Assembly: GCF_042186555.1 (NCBI RefSeq)
Contig: NC_133334.1
Span: 23,644,252-23,708,251, forward strand
DNA length: 64,000 nt
Direction of reading: 5' to 3'
Source of the DNA: Aquarana catesbeiana
Lineage: Eukaryota; Chordata; Amphibia; Anura; Ranidae
Shown here: piece by piece, positions 34,996-45,960 of the stretch
Position numbering within the stretch: position 1 is the stretch's first letter
Layout: every line of letters begins with the position of its first letter
The notes under the pieces: generated by a model
Databases searched by the model: none
What the model saw: the letters and a program-made list of their open reading frames with translations, nothing else
Told to the model about the DNA's origin: nothing
Position numbers and translations under genes: made by a program

Positions 34996-35835
34996 AAGGG
35001 ATGTTCTCCTGTAGGGCGGCAATATAGGGGCTGGGTTCTCCTGTAGGGTGCCAATATGGCGCTTGGTTCTCCTGTAGGGCACCAATATGGGGCTGGGTTC
35101 TCCTGTAGGGCGCCGATATGGGACTGGGTTCTCCTGTAGGGTGCCAATATGGCGCTTGGTTCTCCTGTAGGGCGCCAATATGGGGCTGGGTTCTCCTGTA
35201 GGGCACCAGTATGGGGCTGGGTTATCCTATAGGGAGGCAATATGTGGCTGGGTTCTCCTGTAGGGCACCAATAAGGGGCTGTGTTCTCCTGTGGGGGGCA
35301 ATATGGGGCTGTGTTCTCCTGTGGGGTGCCAATATGTGACTGGGTTCTCCTGTAGAGCGCCGATATGGGACTGGGTTCTCCTGTAGGGTGCCAATATGGC
35401 GCTTGGTTCTCCTGTAGGGCGCCAATATGGGGCTGGGTTCTCCTGTAGGGCACCAGTATGGGGCTGGGTTATCCTATAGGGAGGCAATATGTGGCTGGGT
35501 TCTCCTGTAGGGCACCAATAAGGGGCTGTGTTCTCCTGTGGGGGGCAATATGGGGCTGTGTTCTCCTGTGGGGTGCCAATATGGGACTGGGTTCTCCTGT
35601 AGGGTGGTAATATGGGGCTGGGTTCTCCTATAGGGCACCAATATGGGGCTGGGTTCTCCTGTAGGGCAGCAATATGGGATTGGGTTCTCCTGTAGGGCAG
35701 CAATATGGGATTGGGTTCTCCTGTAGGGCAGAAATATGGGGCTGGGTTCTCCTGTAGGGTGCCAACATGGGGCTGGGTTCTCCCGTAGGGCGGCAATATG
35801 GGACTGGGTTCTCCTGTAGAGCGGCAATATGGGGC
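34996..35835 (+). repeat. 31-bp minisatellite with 247-bp higher-order unit
   Basis: About 27 units of GGGTTCTCCTGTAGGGCGCC plus AATATGGGGCT. A block of eight variants starting at 35112 (GCCGATATGGGACTGGG) is repeated in the same order from 35359, offset 247 bp. The 173- and 189-aa minus-strand frames are artefacts. Confidence 0.95.
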
Positions 35836-36355
35836 TTTTTATTTTTTATTTTTACACATGATAGTATAAAAAGTAAAATAAATAAGAAATAAAAATTAAG
35901 GCTCCCCATCCCTCCGTGCTCGCACGCAAAAACGTAAGTCGCGCACGCAGATGTAAGCGGTGTTCAAACCACACATGCGAGGTATCACCACGATCGTTAG
36001 AGCAAGAGCAATAATTCTAGCCCAGGATCTCCACTGTAGTTTTAAAGAGGTAACCTGTAAAACATTTTAAAACGTTGCCTATGGGGATTTTTAAGTACCG
36101 TAATTTGTTGCCATTCTACGTGCGCAATTTTAAAGCATGACATGTTGGGTATCTATTTACTCAAGGTAACATCTTTCAAATTTATAAAAAAAAATTGGGC
36201 TAACTTTACTGTTTTTGTTTTATTGTATTTTTTTTTTTAATTCATTAAAGTGTACTTTATCCAAAAACGAAATTGGGTTTGAAAGATTGCTGCGCAAATA
36301 CAGTTTGACATAAAATATTGTAACGGCCTCCATTTTTTTTTCTAGGGTCTCTGCT

Positions 36356-36434
<79 letters not shown>

Positions 36435-36538
36435 TATATTGTTTGGGGGTTCTAAGTCATTTTCTAGCAAAAAAAAAATACAGATTTTTACTTGCAAACA
36501 ACAAATGTCAGAAAGTGGCCCGGTCAGCAAGTGTTTAA
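35836..36538 (+). mobile_element. TTAA element family A, copy 3, 5' truncated
   Basis: It matches 6410-6929 in order: GGTGTTCAAACCACACATG, GAGCAATAATTCTAG, GACATGTTGGGTATC, CTGCGCAAATAC. It ends AAGTGTTTAA. The left boundary merges with the 31-bp array. Confidence 0.8.
36358..36431 (+). repeat. (AT)n microsatellite in family A copy
   Basis: About 36 AT dinucleotides lie between AGGGTCTCTGCTAAA and ATTGTTTGGGGGTTC. Confidence 0.95.
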
Positions 36539-36589
36539 TATTAAGTATATATAAGTTTTTAGTGACTGGACTTAAAGATGCTTTAATGC

Positions 36590-36692
36590 TTCCTCTGTCT
36601 AATCCCTGCTGTCAATCTACGGTCAAGCGCAGTCAAAGTGCTGCGCAAACTGTTGGCGCTATATAAATCCTGTATAATAATAATAATAAGGT
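36590..36692 (+). repeat. LINE/SINE 3' tail with (ATA)n
   Basis: GCGCAAACTGTTGGCGCTAT followed by ATAAATCCTGTATAATAATA resembles the 3' tail of L2/CR1-type non-LTR elements known in frogs. Only about 100 bp is present. Confidence 0.6.
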
Positions 36693-37660
36693 GTAGTAAT
36701 CCTCAGGGGTGGGGTTTGCATTAATGTGGGTGTGTCTGTACATATCTGGTATCCCAGTTTAGAAGGCAGAATAAGAGGAGACTAACATGACCCTGGCGTA
36801 GACAAACTGTGCGTAGAAATAACACAAAACTGTTGGCAGCCTCTGATTCCCATCGCGCGGAAATGTGATCTGGCAAATCATTTTATTGACGGGAGCGTCC
36901 CTTTAAGTAAAACGTATTAAGATTCTGATCCATGAATGATTAATGCCTTCTGTAAGCTTGATCTCCCCGGGATATCACGCGGTGGTGCTACTTTTCCTTT
37001 TGAACGTTAATAATACATGGCTGTCTCTGTTCTTGCCCTCAGGACGCGGAGGTTGCTTGTAGATCTCTCCAAAAAAATTTAAAAAAAAAAAAAAAAATAC
37101 AGCGGATGTTATCAGAAGTGGTAACGGCGCACCTATGACGGGACGTGCACGCCCGCTGGAATTCACTGCCATCGTTCATTAAAGGAAACCGTCCTGCCAA
37201 AATTACAAGCTGACAAAGGATACAATGTGATAGGTATAGAATCCAGTCCTCCCAAATTCCCGCTATGCAAGATAATGAATTGGCAGGGAGCCGATGTCAA
37301 GAATATACACCGAGATGAAATAAAAAAAAAACGGGGTTCAGACGTCTCTGTAGATGCGGTGCTTCATGTGAAAGAACCGCCTACTAATTGTCTAGAGGGC
37401 AGGGAAAAGCGTACCCTCATCCGCAGAGCAAAGTAGACGTGTGATAAAATAATTGCGCTCCCAGCATATCGTTTTGCGGGATACATCTTAAGGGCTCATT
37501 TCCATTTGTATGGGGTCATGCGTTAACATGTCCTGTGTTAAAGTGGTGCTAAACACACACTGCCTAATTTATATTGTCTCCTCTATTTCTGTATGTGGAC
37601 GACGGCACTGTAATTGTTTTAATAAAAAAATATATATTTTAATTAAAAAAAGAAAAAAAC
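36693..37660. other. Low-copy island, no gene seen
   Basis: It includes TGATTAATGCCTTCTGTAAG and CCATCGTTCATTAAAGG. An A run at about 37072 interrupts it. No credible exon. Confidence 0.4.
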
Positions 37661-37666
37661 GGTTAA

Positions 37667-38230
37667 CAGCTGATTTACCCAGATACTTCACCTCAACATC
37701 GTGGTTTGACAGACTTTATTCTATAAAGTTGAATGTTCTTCCGAAAATATTGTGCTTATTTCGTACACTACCAGTAGCAATTATCCGATCGGATCTGTTG
37801 GGATTCCAGAATAGACTTGTATCTTTCATCTGGGGGGATAAGGGGCCTGGGGGGGGATAAGAGGCCTAGGGTGACTAAGCGAACGCTATTCACCCCTAAG
37901 AGGAAAGGTGGGTTGGGGACCCCAGATTTACAAAAATACTACTATGCAGCACAGTTGGCTCAATTAGCCAGGTTTCACTCTACTAAGTCCCACCCGATAT
38001 GGATGGAGACGGAGACCTATGCATGCAGGGAAAGGCTGATATTGCATATCTTATGGTTATCATCTAAGGAACGGCCTCCAATTCTATGCCCAGCACGCTC
38101 CTCCATGAATATTTGGGACAGGTTAACAAAATCTTATAACTTTAAATCCCAGCATACCCCACTGGCCACTATTCTTGGAAATGCGAATTTCACCCCGGTT
38201 CTCACCCCCAGAACAACAAAGGACCAACAG
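37667..38230 (+). pseudogene. L1-clade LINE ORF2 C-terminal remnant
   Basis: Frame 1 to about 37855 encodes WFDRLYSIKLNVLPKILCLF and later RLVSFIWGDK. Frame 2 continues with KRPRVTKRTLF, GGLGTPDLQKYYYAAQLAQL. This order (ILP...LF, FIW, KRPR, GGLGLPDL.YY.A) is typical of the region after the reverse transcriptase in L1 ORF2. The frame break coincides with a near-duplicate of GGGGGATAAGRGGCCTRG. Start, endonuclease and RT domains are missing, so it is dead. Confidence 0.85.
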
Positions 38231-38275
38231 CACTGGACAGGACAGAGGACTCCTACGTATAGCTGACCTATGTGA

Positions 38276-39087
38276 TCAGAGGGAGAGTGCCCCGTGGCTG
38301 GTGGCGGGGGGGGGGGGAGAGTGCCCCGTGGCTGGTGGCGGTGGGAGGGAGAGTGCCCCGTGGCTGGTGGCGGTGGGAGGGAGAGTGCCCCTTGGCTGGT
38401 GGCGGTGGGAGGGAGAGTGCCCCGTGGCTGGTGGCTGTGGGAGGGAGAGTGCCCCGTGGTTGATGGGCGATGCGAGGGAGAGTGCCCAATGGCTTTTGGC
38501 GGTGGGAGGGAGAGTGCCGAATGGCTTTTGACGGTGGGAGGGAGAGTGCCCCTTGGCTGGTGGGAGGGAGAGTGCCCCGTGGCTGGTGGGAGGGAGAGTG
38601 CCCCGTGGCTGGTGGCGGTAAGAGGGAGAGTGCCCCGTGGCTGGTGGCGGTAAGAGGGAGAGTGCCCCGTGGCTGGTGGCGGTAAGAGGGAGAGTGCCCC
38701 GTGGCTGGTGGTGGTAAGAGGGAGAGTGCCCCCTGGCTGGTGTCGGTAGGAGGGAGAGTGCCCCCTGGCTGGTGGTGGTAAGAGGGAGAGTGCCCCCTGG
38801 CTGGTGTCGGTAGGAGGGAGAGTGCCCCCTGGCTGGTGGCGGTAAGAGGGAGAGTGCCCCCTGGCTGGTGGCGGTAAGAGGGAGAGTGCCCCCTGGCTGG
38901 TGGCGGTAAGAGGGAGAGTGCCCCCTGGCTGGTGGCGGTAAGAGGGAGAGTGCCCCCTGGCTGGTGGCGGTAAGAGGTAGAGTGCCCCCTGGCTGGTGGC
39001 TGTGGGAGAAGAAGTATGCCCCAAGAGACAGATAAAGGCAAGCAAGGGGCCACATCCAGCCCTCCGGCTGCCGTTTGGAGACCACAG
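38276..39087 (+). mobile_element. hAT 3' portion with expanded 32-bp array
   Basis: The right end, ATGCCCCAAGAGACAGATAA then GGCAAGCAAGGGGCCACAT and GTTTGGAGACCACAG, matches the right end of the hAT at 9104-9795. To its left (38276-39010) about 23 units of 32 bp (GGAGAGTGCCCCCTGGCTGG core) replace the short internal units. No left terminus is visible; it abuts the L1 remnant. The long minus-strand frames (261-332 aa) are artefacts. Confidence 0.8.
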
Positions 39088-40110
39088 ACCTAGAGCACTG
39101 AATGCAAATTCAGCCTGCCGAGGAACACCCACTCACCCACAGTGATGTCATGATATTTGGATATTTTCAGAACTCCTCCCAAGAGCCAGCCCACTGCTTG
39201 CATCATGGCTGAGAGCTCATGAGAGGAGTACAGAGAGCGCTGTGATGTTTTCAGAAAGCTACTGTACAGATCTGTCAGGCCCCTTCCACCAGCCATGATC
39301 TGCCTGCATTGCATAGAGAAGCCCAGAAGATGACTTCTATGTCTTCATATAAAGGAAGTAATATAAAGGAAGTAATGAAAACAAAAAGGTTTTTTTTTTC
39401 ATAATATCACTAGCATGTTAATGAGGGGGGAAAAGAGCAACCATGGAGAGCAAACACATAAGCGGCTTTAAATTAAAAATGACTTCAAGAGGACCTCCCA
39501 TGACAGAAATACAGGAGATATCACCGACTTGCTGTTCAAGGTGCAGGCTTCACACGTCCCATCTCACCTCCGCTACTTTGTGAGCCACTGACCCTAAACA
39601 CGCACACAGCCAGCCAAGCGTCGGGAGGTGCGTTCCGAAAACCTGGCTTAAATTTAGCATTTTGTTGCGCCCCCATGCTCCTCGTTCCGCGGTGCAATCA
39701 AAGCCGCAGATCAGCATATAAAGTTCAGGGCTGGATGGTGACCTAATAAGACTGTGAAGTCTACCGGGTTCTCATTAACTCCTCCACATATGTTCCAAGA
39801 GTTTCATGTCTGCGCAGACATATGGCGTACGCAAGACGCGGCCTGGCCCCCCCAGCGCTGGCCGTGCCTCCAGCTGACAAAAGAGAGCAAGTGCTTAATT
39901 AGATTTCTGCCTTTAATTAATAATGAGCTTTCCTAGTCCAGAACATTTACTTGCTTAAGAAGATTATTTGGGGTGGTTAATTGAGAAGTCCGCTTGCGCT
40001 TTATATCATAAGAATGTTTTGCATGTTAAATGTCTTGTGCATCCTCTCTTACTAAATAAAAATTAAAAATAAATAAAAGGGAGTTAGAGGCACTAGCATG
40101 AATATTTTAC
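39088..40110. other. Low-copy island, no gene seen
   Basis: The part at 39600-40010 is dense in AT-rich homeodomain-like sites: GCTTAATTAGATTTC, TTTAATTAATAATGAGC, GGTTAATTGAG. Candidate conserved non-coding element, no coding signal. A small direct repeat AAAGGAAGTAAT lies at about 39350. Confidence 0.45.
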
Positions 40111-40114
40111 CATT

Positions 40115-40714
40115 CTAAAATATAACCACTTGACCTCTGGAAGATTTTACCCCCCTTTCCTGACCAGGCCATTTTTAGCGATACGGCACTGCTTTATTTT
40201 AACTGGTAGTTGTGTGGTCATGAGACCCTGTACCCAAATAGAATTTATGTCCTTTCCCCCCACTCCCCCCCCCCCCCCCCCCCCCCCGCACAAAATAGTT
40301 TTCTTTTGGTGGTATTTGATCACCTCTGCTTCTTCCTTTTTTTTTTTCACTATAAACAAAAAAAGACCAGAAAGTTTTTTATTTATTTTTTTCAAAGAAA
40401 GTTTTTTTTTTTTTTTTTTTACTTTCTGCTATAAAACATATCCAATAAAAAAAAAATTAAATTTCTTCTTAAATTTAGGCCAATATGTATTCTGTTACAT
40501 ATTTCTGGTTAAACTTTTTAATTGATTGGTTTGCGCAAAAATTAGCGTCTACAAACTATAGGATATTTTTTGATTTATTTTTTAATAGTAATGGCGGTGA
40601 TCAGCGAGTTATAGAGGGACTGCGGTATCGCACCGGACAATTTGCATACTAACTGATACTTTTGACACTTTTTGGGGACCAGTGACACCAATACAGTGAT
40701 CAGTGCTAAAAATA
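40115..40714 (+). mobile_element. TTAA element family D, partial
   Basis: It starts ATAACCACTTGACC (decayed TTAACCACTT) and has family strings CCTTTCCTGACCAGGCC, GTGGTATTTGATCACCTC, GGTTTGCGCAAAAATTAGCG and CAGTGATCAGTGCTAAAAA. It contains homopolymer C at 40266. Family members lie at 30990, 31312, 48204 and 53490. Confidence 0.8.
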
Positions 40715-40746
40715 TAGGCAATATGCAACTCAAGACTGAGATGCCA

Positions 40747-41378
40747 TTAAAGTGGACCTTCAGTCATTTTTTCATATTTCCATCTATTAAATCTTCTGCC
40801 CTTGTTGTTGTTGTTTTATCTTTGGATAGTAAAACCTTTTTTTTCCCGCCAGTAAATCCCTTATACAGCCAACATCCTGTTTCTTGTCTGGTCATATGCC
40901 TAGGCCAGTGGTGGTGAACCTCGGCACCCCAGATGTTTTTGGAACTACATTTCCCATGATGATCAACTACACTGCAGAGTGCATGAGCATCATGGGAAAT
41001 GTAGTTTCAAAACATCTGGGGTGCCAAGGTTCGCCATTACTGGCCTAGGCTTATGACATCTTGCACAGCTCTCTCTCTCACTCTACTGAGAGTTTGTCAG
41101 GAAGGGAGGGGGGGATGAGTCATAAGAGGGCCAATGGGAGCTGCAGAGCTGGAGGTGTGTCTATGTAAATCCAAGAAGTGAACAGGCAGCAGCTTCAGCT
41201 GCCCACAGTTAAAATGGATACAGCCAGACTCAGTGAAGGGAGATTTCTGCAGCATATTTGGCAAATACAGAATGACAGTATATATAAAATAATGTGCAAA
41301 GTGGTTGAAGAGAAGCTTCAGAATGGTAAAGATGTTTTTTATTACAAATTATGTGAGCAGACTGCAGTTCCTCTTTAA
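40747..41378 (+). mobile_element. TTAA MITE family N, copy 1
   Basis: It is bounded by TTAA (40747-40750, 41375-41378), starting TTAAAGTGGACCTTCAG and ending GCAGTTCCTCTTTAA. It is inverted relative to 57369-57865 (shared GACTCATCCCC complement, GGGCCAATGGGAGCTGCAGA). A hAT MITE interrupts it. Confidence 0.9.
40906..41042 (+). mobile_element. hAT MITE, 137 bp, near-palindromic
   Basis: CAGTGGTGGTGAACCTCGGC to GGTTCGCCATTACTG. Arms pair over most of their length (AACTACATTTCCCATGATG / CATCATGGGAAATGTAGTTT). Exact flanks GCCTAGGC at 40898-40905 and 41043-41050. Confidence 0.96.
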
Positions 41379-41435
41379 AGTTCATGTGCGTGTAAAGGCA
41401 GGCATCCCACTACTTTTGTTAATAAATTGTATGTT

Positions 41436-42234
41436 ACAATGTATCACTATTGTCAGCAGTATTTATGCGTATCTTATATGTGTCAGATCCTCTGGCTGCG
41501 TCCTCTTTGCCCGTAATACGAAATAAAAAAAATCAAACTGTTTATAAAAACTGGAGCGATGTGTCTCTGAGCCAAACTTTTCAATGCTAGCAATTTTTCC
41601 GTGCGATTTGCACTCAATGGGGGAATTTAATGTGACCCGCTTCCGCTTTCCGCGACCCCCCCACCCACCCCCGCGGAATAAAGACATAAAATAAAGGCAT
41701 AAAAGAATACATCGTTGAAGAAAGCTGGCGCGGTGGCGGAATCGCTTGCTCAGGGCAGGAGTATTTAACCTGCTAATTATCTCTGTGATTGACTATCTAC
41801 CTCCTGAATTATTGTACGGATTTGACAGAGATTTGGTGGTGCGAGCCAACAGCGAGCCGAGGCGGGGAGTGGGGGGGGGGGGGGGGGGGGTTGGGGAGGG
41901 CGGCTCATTGAAATGCACACAATAATAGCAATGCAAATGCCTCATCGCAGATTAGTGAAATGTAATATATTATAAACAAATTAAGGTCCCGTTCGATTTT
42001 TAGATTTTCTTAATGTACTGCGGAGGGGAGGATGTCGGAGGCTCGCGCCTGGCAAGTGAGATGAATGAACTTTGTTTTCATTTACAAGCTCTTAAATTGT
42101 TTTTTATAAGACAACACTTGACCTCTGACCCTTGTTTGCGTCTGTCCTCCAATCATCTGTCTTTAGATTGAGTATTTAAGGAAAGTGGAAAAATAGCGTT
42201 GGACCTTTTATTATTTTATCCTAAGGTATTGATG
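41436..42234. other. Low-copy island with candidate regulatory motifs
   Basis: It contains the octamer ATGCAAAT (about 41931), TTAACCTGCTAATTATC, TAAACAAATTAAGG and a direct repeat of nuclear-receptor half-sites spaced by one base (TGACCTCTGACCC, 42119-42131) followed by TTGTTTGCG. A G run lies at 41872. No exon was recognised. Enhancer function is inference only. Confidence 0.45.
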
Positions 42235-42242
42235 ATGTAGGT

Positions 42243-42379
42243 CAGCGATGGCGAACCTTGGCCCACCAGATGTTTTGGAACTACATTTCCCATGATGCTT
42301 ATGAACTCATGCAGTGTGGTTGAGCATCATGGCAAATGTAGTTCCAAAACATCTGGGGTGCCAAGGTTGGCCATCACTG
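42243..42379 (+). mobile_element. hAT MITE, 137 bp, near-palindromic
   Basis: CAGCGATGGCGAACCTTGGC to TTGGCCATCACTG, with exact 8-bp flanks ATGTAGGT at 42235-42242 and 42380-42387. Same family as 23013 and 40906. Confidence 0.96.
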
Positions 42380-42387
42380 ATGTAGGT

Positions 42388-42717
42388 GGTCTGGTTCCTG
42401 GGCGGGTGGCTTCTGCACCCCAGAAGATCTCCATGGTCTCCTTGGCTTATAGTGTAATGTAACATAAATGTAAACTGTAGCACCACTGCATTGCTAAAAG
42501 CTCCATACATGACTTCTTTCCAATAAAGGTCTGGGGAACAATTTTTAAAAGCATTTCCAATGCATTTCGGGGTTCCCAAACCTTCACATCAGGGCTAGAA
42601 GAAACATAAGGACATTTCCATGTCAATACAATATCTTGATCAATGTGTTTCTTGAGTTACAATCCTATTACAATGCTCAAAATACAAGCACAACAACCAA
42701 GGATTCCGTTAACAGTA
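42388..42717. other. Spacer with nothing recognised
   Basis: Mixed sequence between two hAT elements. No gene seen. Confidence 0.4.
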
Positions 42718-42725
42718 CATGGAAC

Positions 42726-43555
42726 CAGTGCTGGGACAAGGCCATCTAGGGCCCAGGGCGAACATGCCAACCTGTGCCTTCCTCCGCATTATGTGTTGAC
42801 AAAAATCCCCCCCCCCAGCACAAATCTTACCACCCCCCCAAAAAAATTTCCCTTCCTAGTACAAATACCCCCCCCATCATCCCTACTTGCACAAATCCCC
42901 CTTCCCTTACTATATCATCTCTTCCCCTGAATCCCCCCCCAGCACAAATCCTCTTCCCCATCCCCCTCTTGTCAGAAACCATTAAATCAGACCAAGTCAG
43001 AAGTACAGTTAAATCACTCATGTTTAATAATAAAAGTAAATAGAACAAACATAGTCAAAACGTAGCCAGAGTTCAGGAACCGGAACGGATAGTCAGACAA
43101 GACAAACGTCAGGGAGCCGGAGATGAGCGTAGTAAAACAGCAAGCAGGATCTGGAGCCAGAAGGGATGTCAGCCAAGCAAGTATTTTTACAGGAATGAAG
43201 GAGAGCGTCTCTTGTGATGTTGATTAAGGCGAAGGCAGAGATCCTCTGGGCTGGATGGCTTAAGTAGGCAGGACTGACGAGCAGGATATCATCAACAGCT
43301 GAGTACCTGTGGAGAGAGATAGGAGCTGGCAATTAGCTGACAGCTGAGCGGCCAGCACATAGAAGGAAGGGCTGAGCCCAGCCCTGACACCTCTTCACAA
43401 ATTCCCCTCCTAGAAAAATTCTTACCTCCTGCTGCCCCCCAAATTCCCCCACCCAACACAAATCCCCTGCCTCCCCAATCTCCTTGTGGTGCCCCCTTAT
43501 CTCACATGATACCCAGGGCAGCTACCCCTCCTGCCTACTGCTTGTCCTGGCCCAG
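42726..43555 (+). mobile_element. hAT element with C-rich array, split by a solo LTR
   Basis: It starts CAGTGCTGGGACAAGGCC and ends GTCCTGGCCCAG, with exact flanks CATGGAAC at 42718-42725 and 43556-43563. It is a short relative of 16167-17382, sharing GGGCCCAGGGCGAACATGCC-like and CACATGAT...CCCAGGGCAGC blocks. Without the LTR it is only about 405 bp. Confidence 0.9.
42970..43389 (-). mobile_element. Solo LTR, 420 bp, inverted copy
   Basis: On the + strand it runs TGTCAGAAACC to CCCAGCCCTGACA. Exact 5-bp duplication CCTCT at 42965-42969 and 43390-43394. It is the reverse-strand copy of 32587-32981 (shared GATATCATCAACAGCTGAG and CTCTGGACTGGACGG-like blocks), inserted in the array of the hAT above. 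Confidence 0.92.
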
Positions 43556-43563
43556 CATGGAAC

Positions 43564-45590
43564 ATTCAGTACATTTAAGCGGAAAAAGGGAACTAGAAAA
43601 TATAAGTAAACAAAAGGGCAGATTGTGGCCGCTGATCCAGGAGTCAAAAACGAGAATTAGTGGGGCATCGAAAGGGCCCTTCATGGGGAAAAAAATCCTG
43701 AAGGACAGTGGCATAAGACAGGAAATCGTGGTTAAACCTATGTAAGTACTAATGGAATTAAAGGGCGATTAAACTGGGTTGCCAAAAGTTGACATAGTGA
43801 GTGGGAAGCAAGAAGGAAGACAGAGGAGGGGAAAGGGGAGAGGAGGATGGGGAAGGGTCAACATACCGGGGGGTCTGAGGTGTAACAGCGCTGGGTAGGG
43901 GGCTCTGTGCTTTCCGAAGATGGGACATCAACATGGAAGCAAGAGGTTGGTGTTGAATTGTGGAGGGAGATAATATTCTTCCCATGGCTACCAGATTCTG
44001 GTCAATTGTGCAACCTTATTTCAGAAGACTGTCTCAGCCTTAGCATGAACCATGGCTAGTATGACTTTTATTTTATTTTTTTTCTGAACCAGGTTGAGTG
44101 AGGGAGTTTTCCAGGAATGAACTATGGTTTGTTTAGCTGCTGCTGCTATTTGTAAGAGTTGAACTGTGACAAACCTAACCCGGACAGGGAACTTTGGAGG
44201 GGACTAAGGGCTAGCCTCCTAACCACTTATTATGGCCCATGAAGGAGACTGGGAATCTTGTCTGCTTCTCTCGGTCAGAGCATGAAAAAAAAGCTCAGTT
44301 CAGCCTCTGATCCCATGGAGAGAGAAGATCATTCTGTAATGATGGACAGCAATGTGATGAACGCTGAGCGCGAGGCTTGGATTAATTCTCTGAATAAGGA
44401 CAATAAAAGCCTCCCTTCTGGAGTGGATGGAAAGGTGTAATAATCTTGTACAGGTTAATGGTCAGATGAAAATATGGTGGCCTCCTTGGCGACTGGGTTG
44501 GAGAAGTTCCTCCACTTGGGACAGAAATATTTAGTAACAATATCCCTAAAGAAATCGATGAAGATAAATGAATTTCACTTTTTCAGACTTCTGGAACATT
44601 GTATGAGTTTTGTCTTATGACTGGTGTAGTGGACAGTTTACACCAGTGGAAGCTAAAAAACCTGAAAGACTGCATAGGTAATGTACATTTTGTATCTGTG
44701 GGACTGGTGCCGAACTGTCTGGGTGGGCACTGATCTGCGTCACCTAGGCTTATCTGAGTGTTAATTAGCTTACTGTTTAATTAGATTACTGTTTAATTAG
44801 ATTTCTGTTTAATGTTGGCTGTTCATTAGATATACTGTTTACAGTTTGCATTGTTTAGGGTAATGTGATGTGAATTTACTATAAAGGCAGTTCCAGTTTG
44901 CACCTAAGCTAGTGTTGTCTAGTTCTTGAGTGCAATATTCGGCTATCATTCCTGGTTCCAGATTGGAGGAAGCTATATCTTGGCGGAAGCACCCAGGCTG
45001 GGCGGAAGGGGGTCCGCCACAAAAACAAACTTAGTTTTTGCATGTTTTTGGTTCATCAGGGCAACCAATGGATCAGGAATGTTTGGGTGCATAATGGGAG
45101 GAGCTAGAAGATTTCTGTCCAGCTTTCTGCGGGGGCAGGAAACCATATACTGTATGTAGGTGGTTGCACGGGCTGTTAATACAATATCAATATAGTATCC
45201 CCTCAGGGGGCATAATTAAAACCAAATAACCAATAGTGTTGAAGGTATGAAAATCTGGAGGTTGGGACAACATGGAATAAATACCTGGTATGCAAGAATC
45301 TTGGACAAATGTAAGAATCTAAATGATAAAATCTACAGGTTCAGTTCATTAACTGGGTTAAAAAACAGTAATAATAGTACTGCAAATAGTAAAAATAATA
45401 CTACATCCTGATTAAATTATGGACCTAATAAGAATAAATATATAACATGTATCAAAAAATTATATATTATTATATATGTATATTTTCATAGCCCTTGTGA
45501 AAGGGTGGTTTAGAACCTTTTAGACTTAGTGGGCCAGCTGAAGTTTTTATAAGGACCAAATGTAAAAATGTTTATCTACCTTGGTAACAA
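43564..45590. other. 2-kb stretch with no gene recognised
   Basis: Open frames are short (at most about 79 aa) and lack domains. At 44763-44811 a ~16-18-bp unit ACTGTTTAATTAGATT repeats three times. GGGGTCCGCCACAAAAAC and the surrounding 44900-45170 may be an old LTR-like repeat, but boundaries were not found. Confidence 0.4.
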
Positions 45591-45960
45591 ATTTAAAAGA
45601 ATTAGAAATAAGGAAACAAAATTTCAGACGAAATTCAAATAATTTTTTAATCGAATTTAAATTGTTTTCAAATCCAATTCGAATTTCCAAAGAGAATAAA
45701 ATATAAAATAAAGGAATAGAAAATAATAGAAAATAAAATAATAGAATATAATCACGTAAAACATAACAGAATAGAAAATAAAAGAATAGAATAAAAATAA
45801 GAATAGAACATAACAATCTTCTGAAATTCAAATTCAAAGGGAACAGAATAGAAAAAGAAAAAAAAATAGAATAGAAAAAAATATATATAGAATAGCAAAA
45901 AAATGTGGATAAAATTCTGATTTTTAAAAAATACAAATTATTTTTTATTTTTTTATGAAA
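45591..45960. repeat. A-rich low-complexity tract 1
   Basis: Irregular GAATAGAAAATAAAA units with AATTCGAATTTCC islands. The 129-aa minus-strand Phe/Tyr/Ile frame is a composition artefact. Confidence 0.85.

Larger units (their letters stand above)
40715..41435 (-). mobile_element. Tc1 terminal fragment, split
   Basis: AAGACTGAGATGCCATTAA (40732) and TTAAAGTTCATGTGCGTGTA (41375) join at the shared TTAA to give the same right-end sequence as 34240-34310 (GACTGGGATACGATTAAAG). It ends ATCCCACTACTTTTGTTAAT. The gap is the TTAA MITE at 40747-41378. Confidence 0.85.

Noticed and set aside
34932..35827. Proline-rich 173-189-aa frames
   Set aside because: 31-bp array read in reverse; same artefact.
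34996..35835. Possible CRISPR-like regular repeats
   Set aside because: Units are contiguous with no spacers, and the sequence context is a vertebrate-type transposon-rich genome. The same applies to the 37-bp array at 51530.
38134..39132. 261-332-aa minus-strand frames with HQPGGTLPLTATSQGALS repeats
   Set aside because: Translation of the 32-bp array. Its mucin-like look is only a consequence of the unit.
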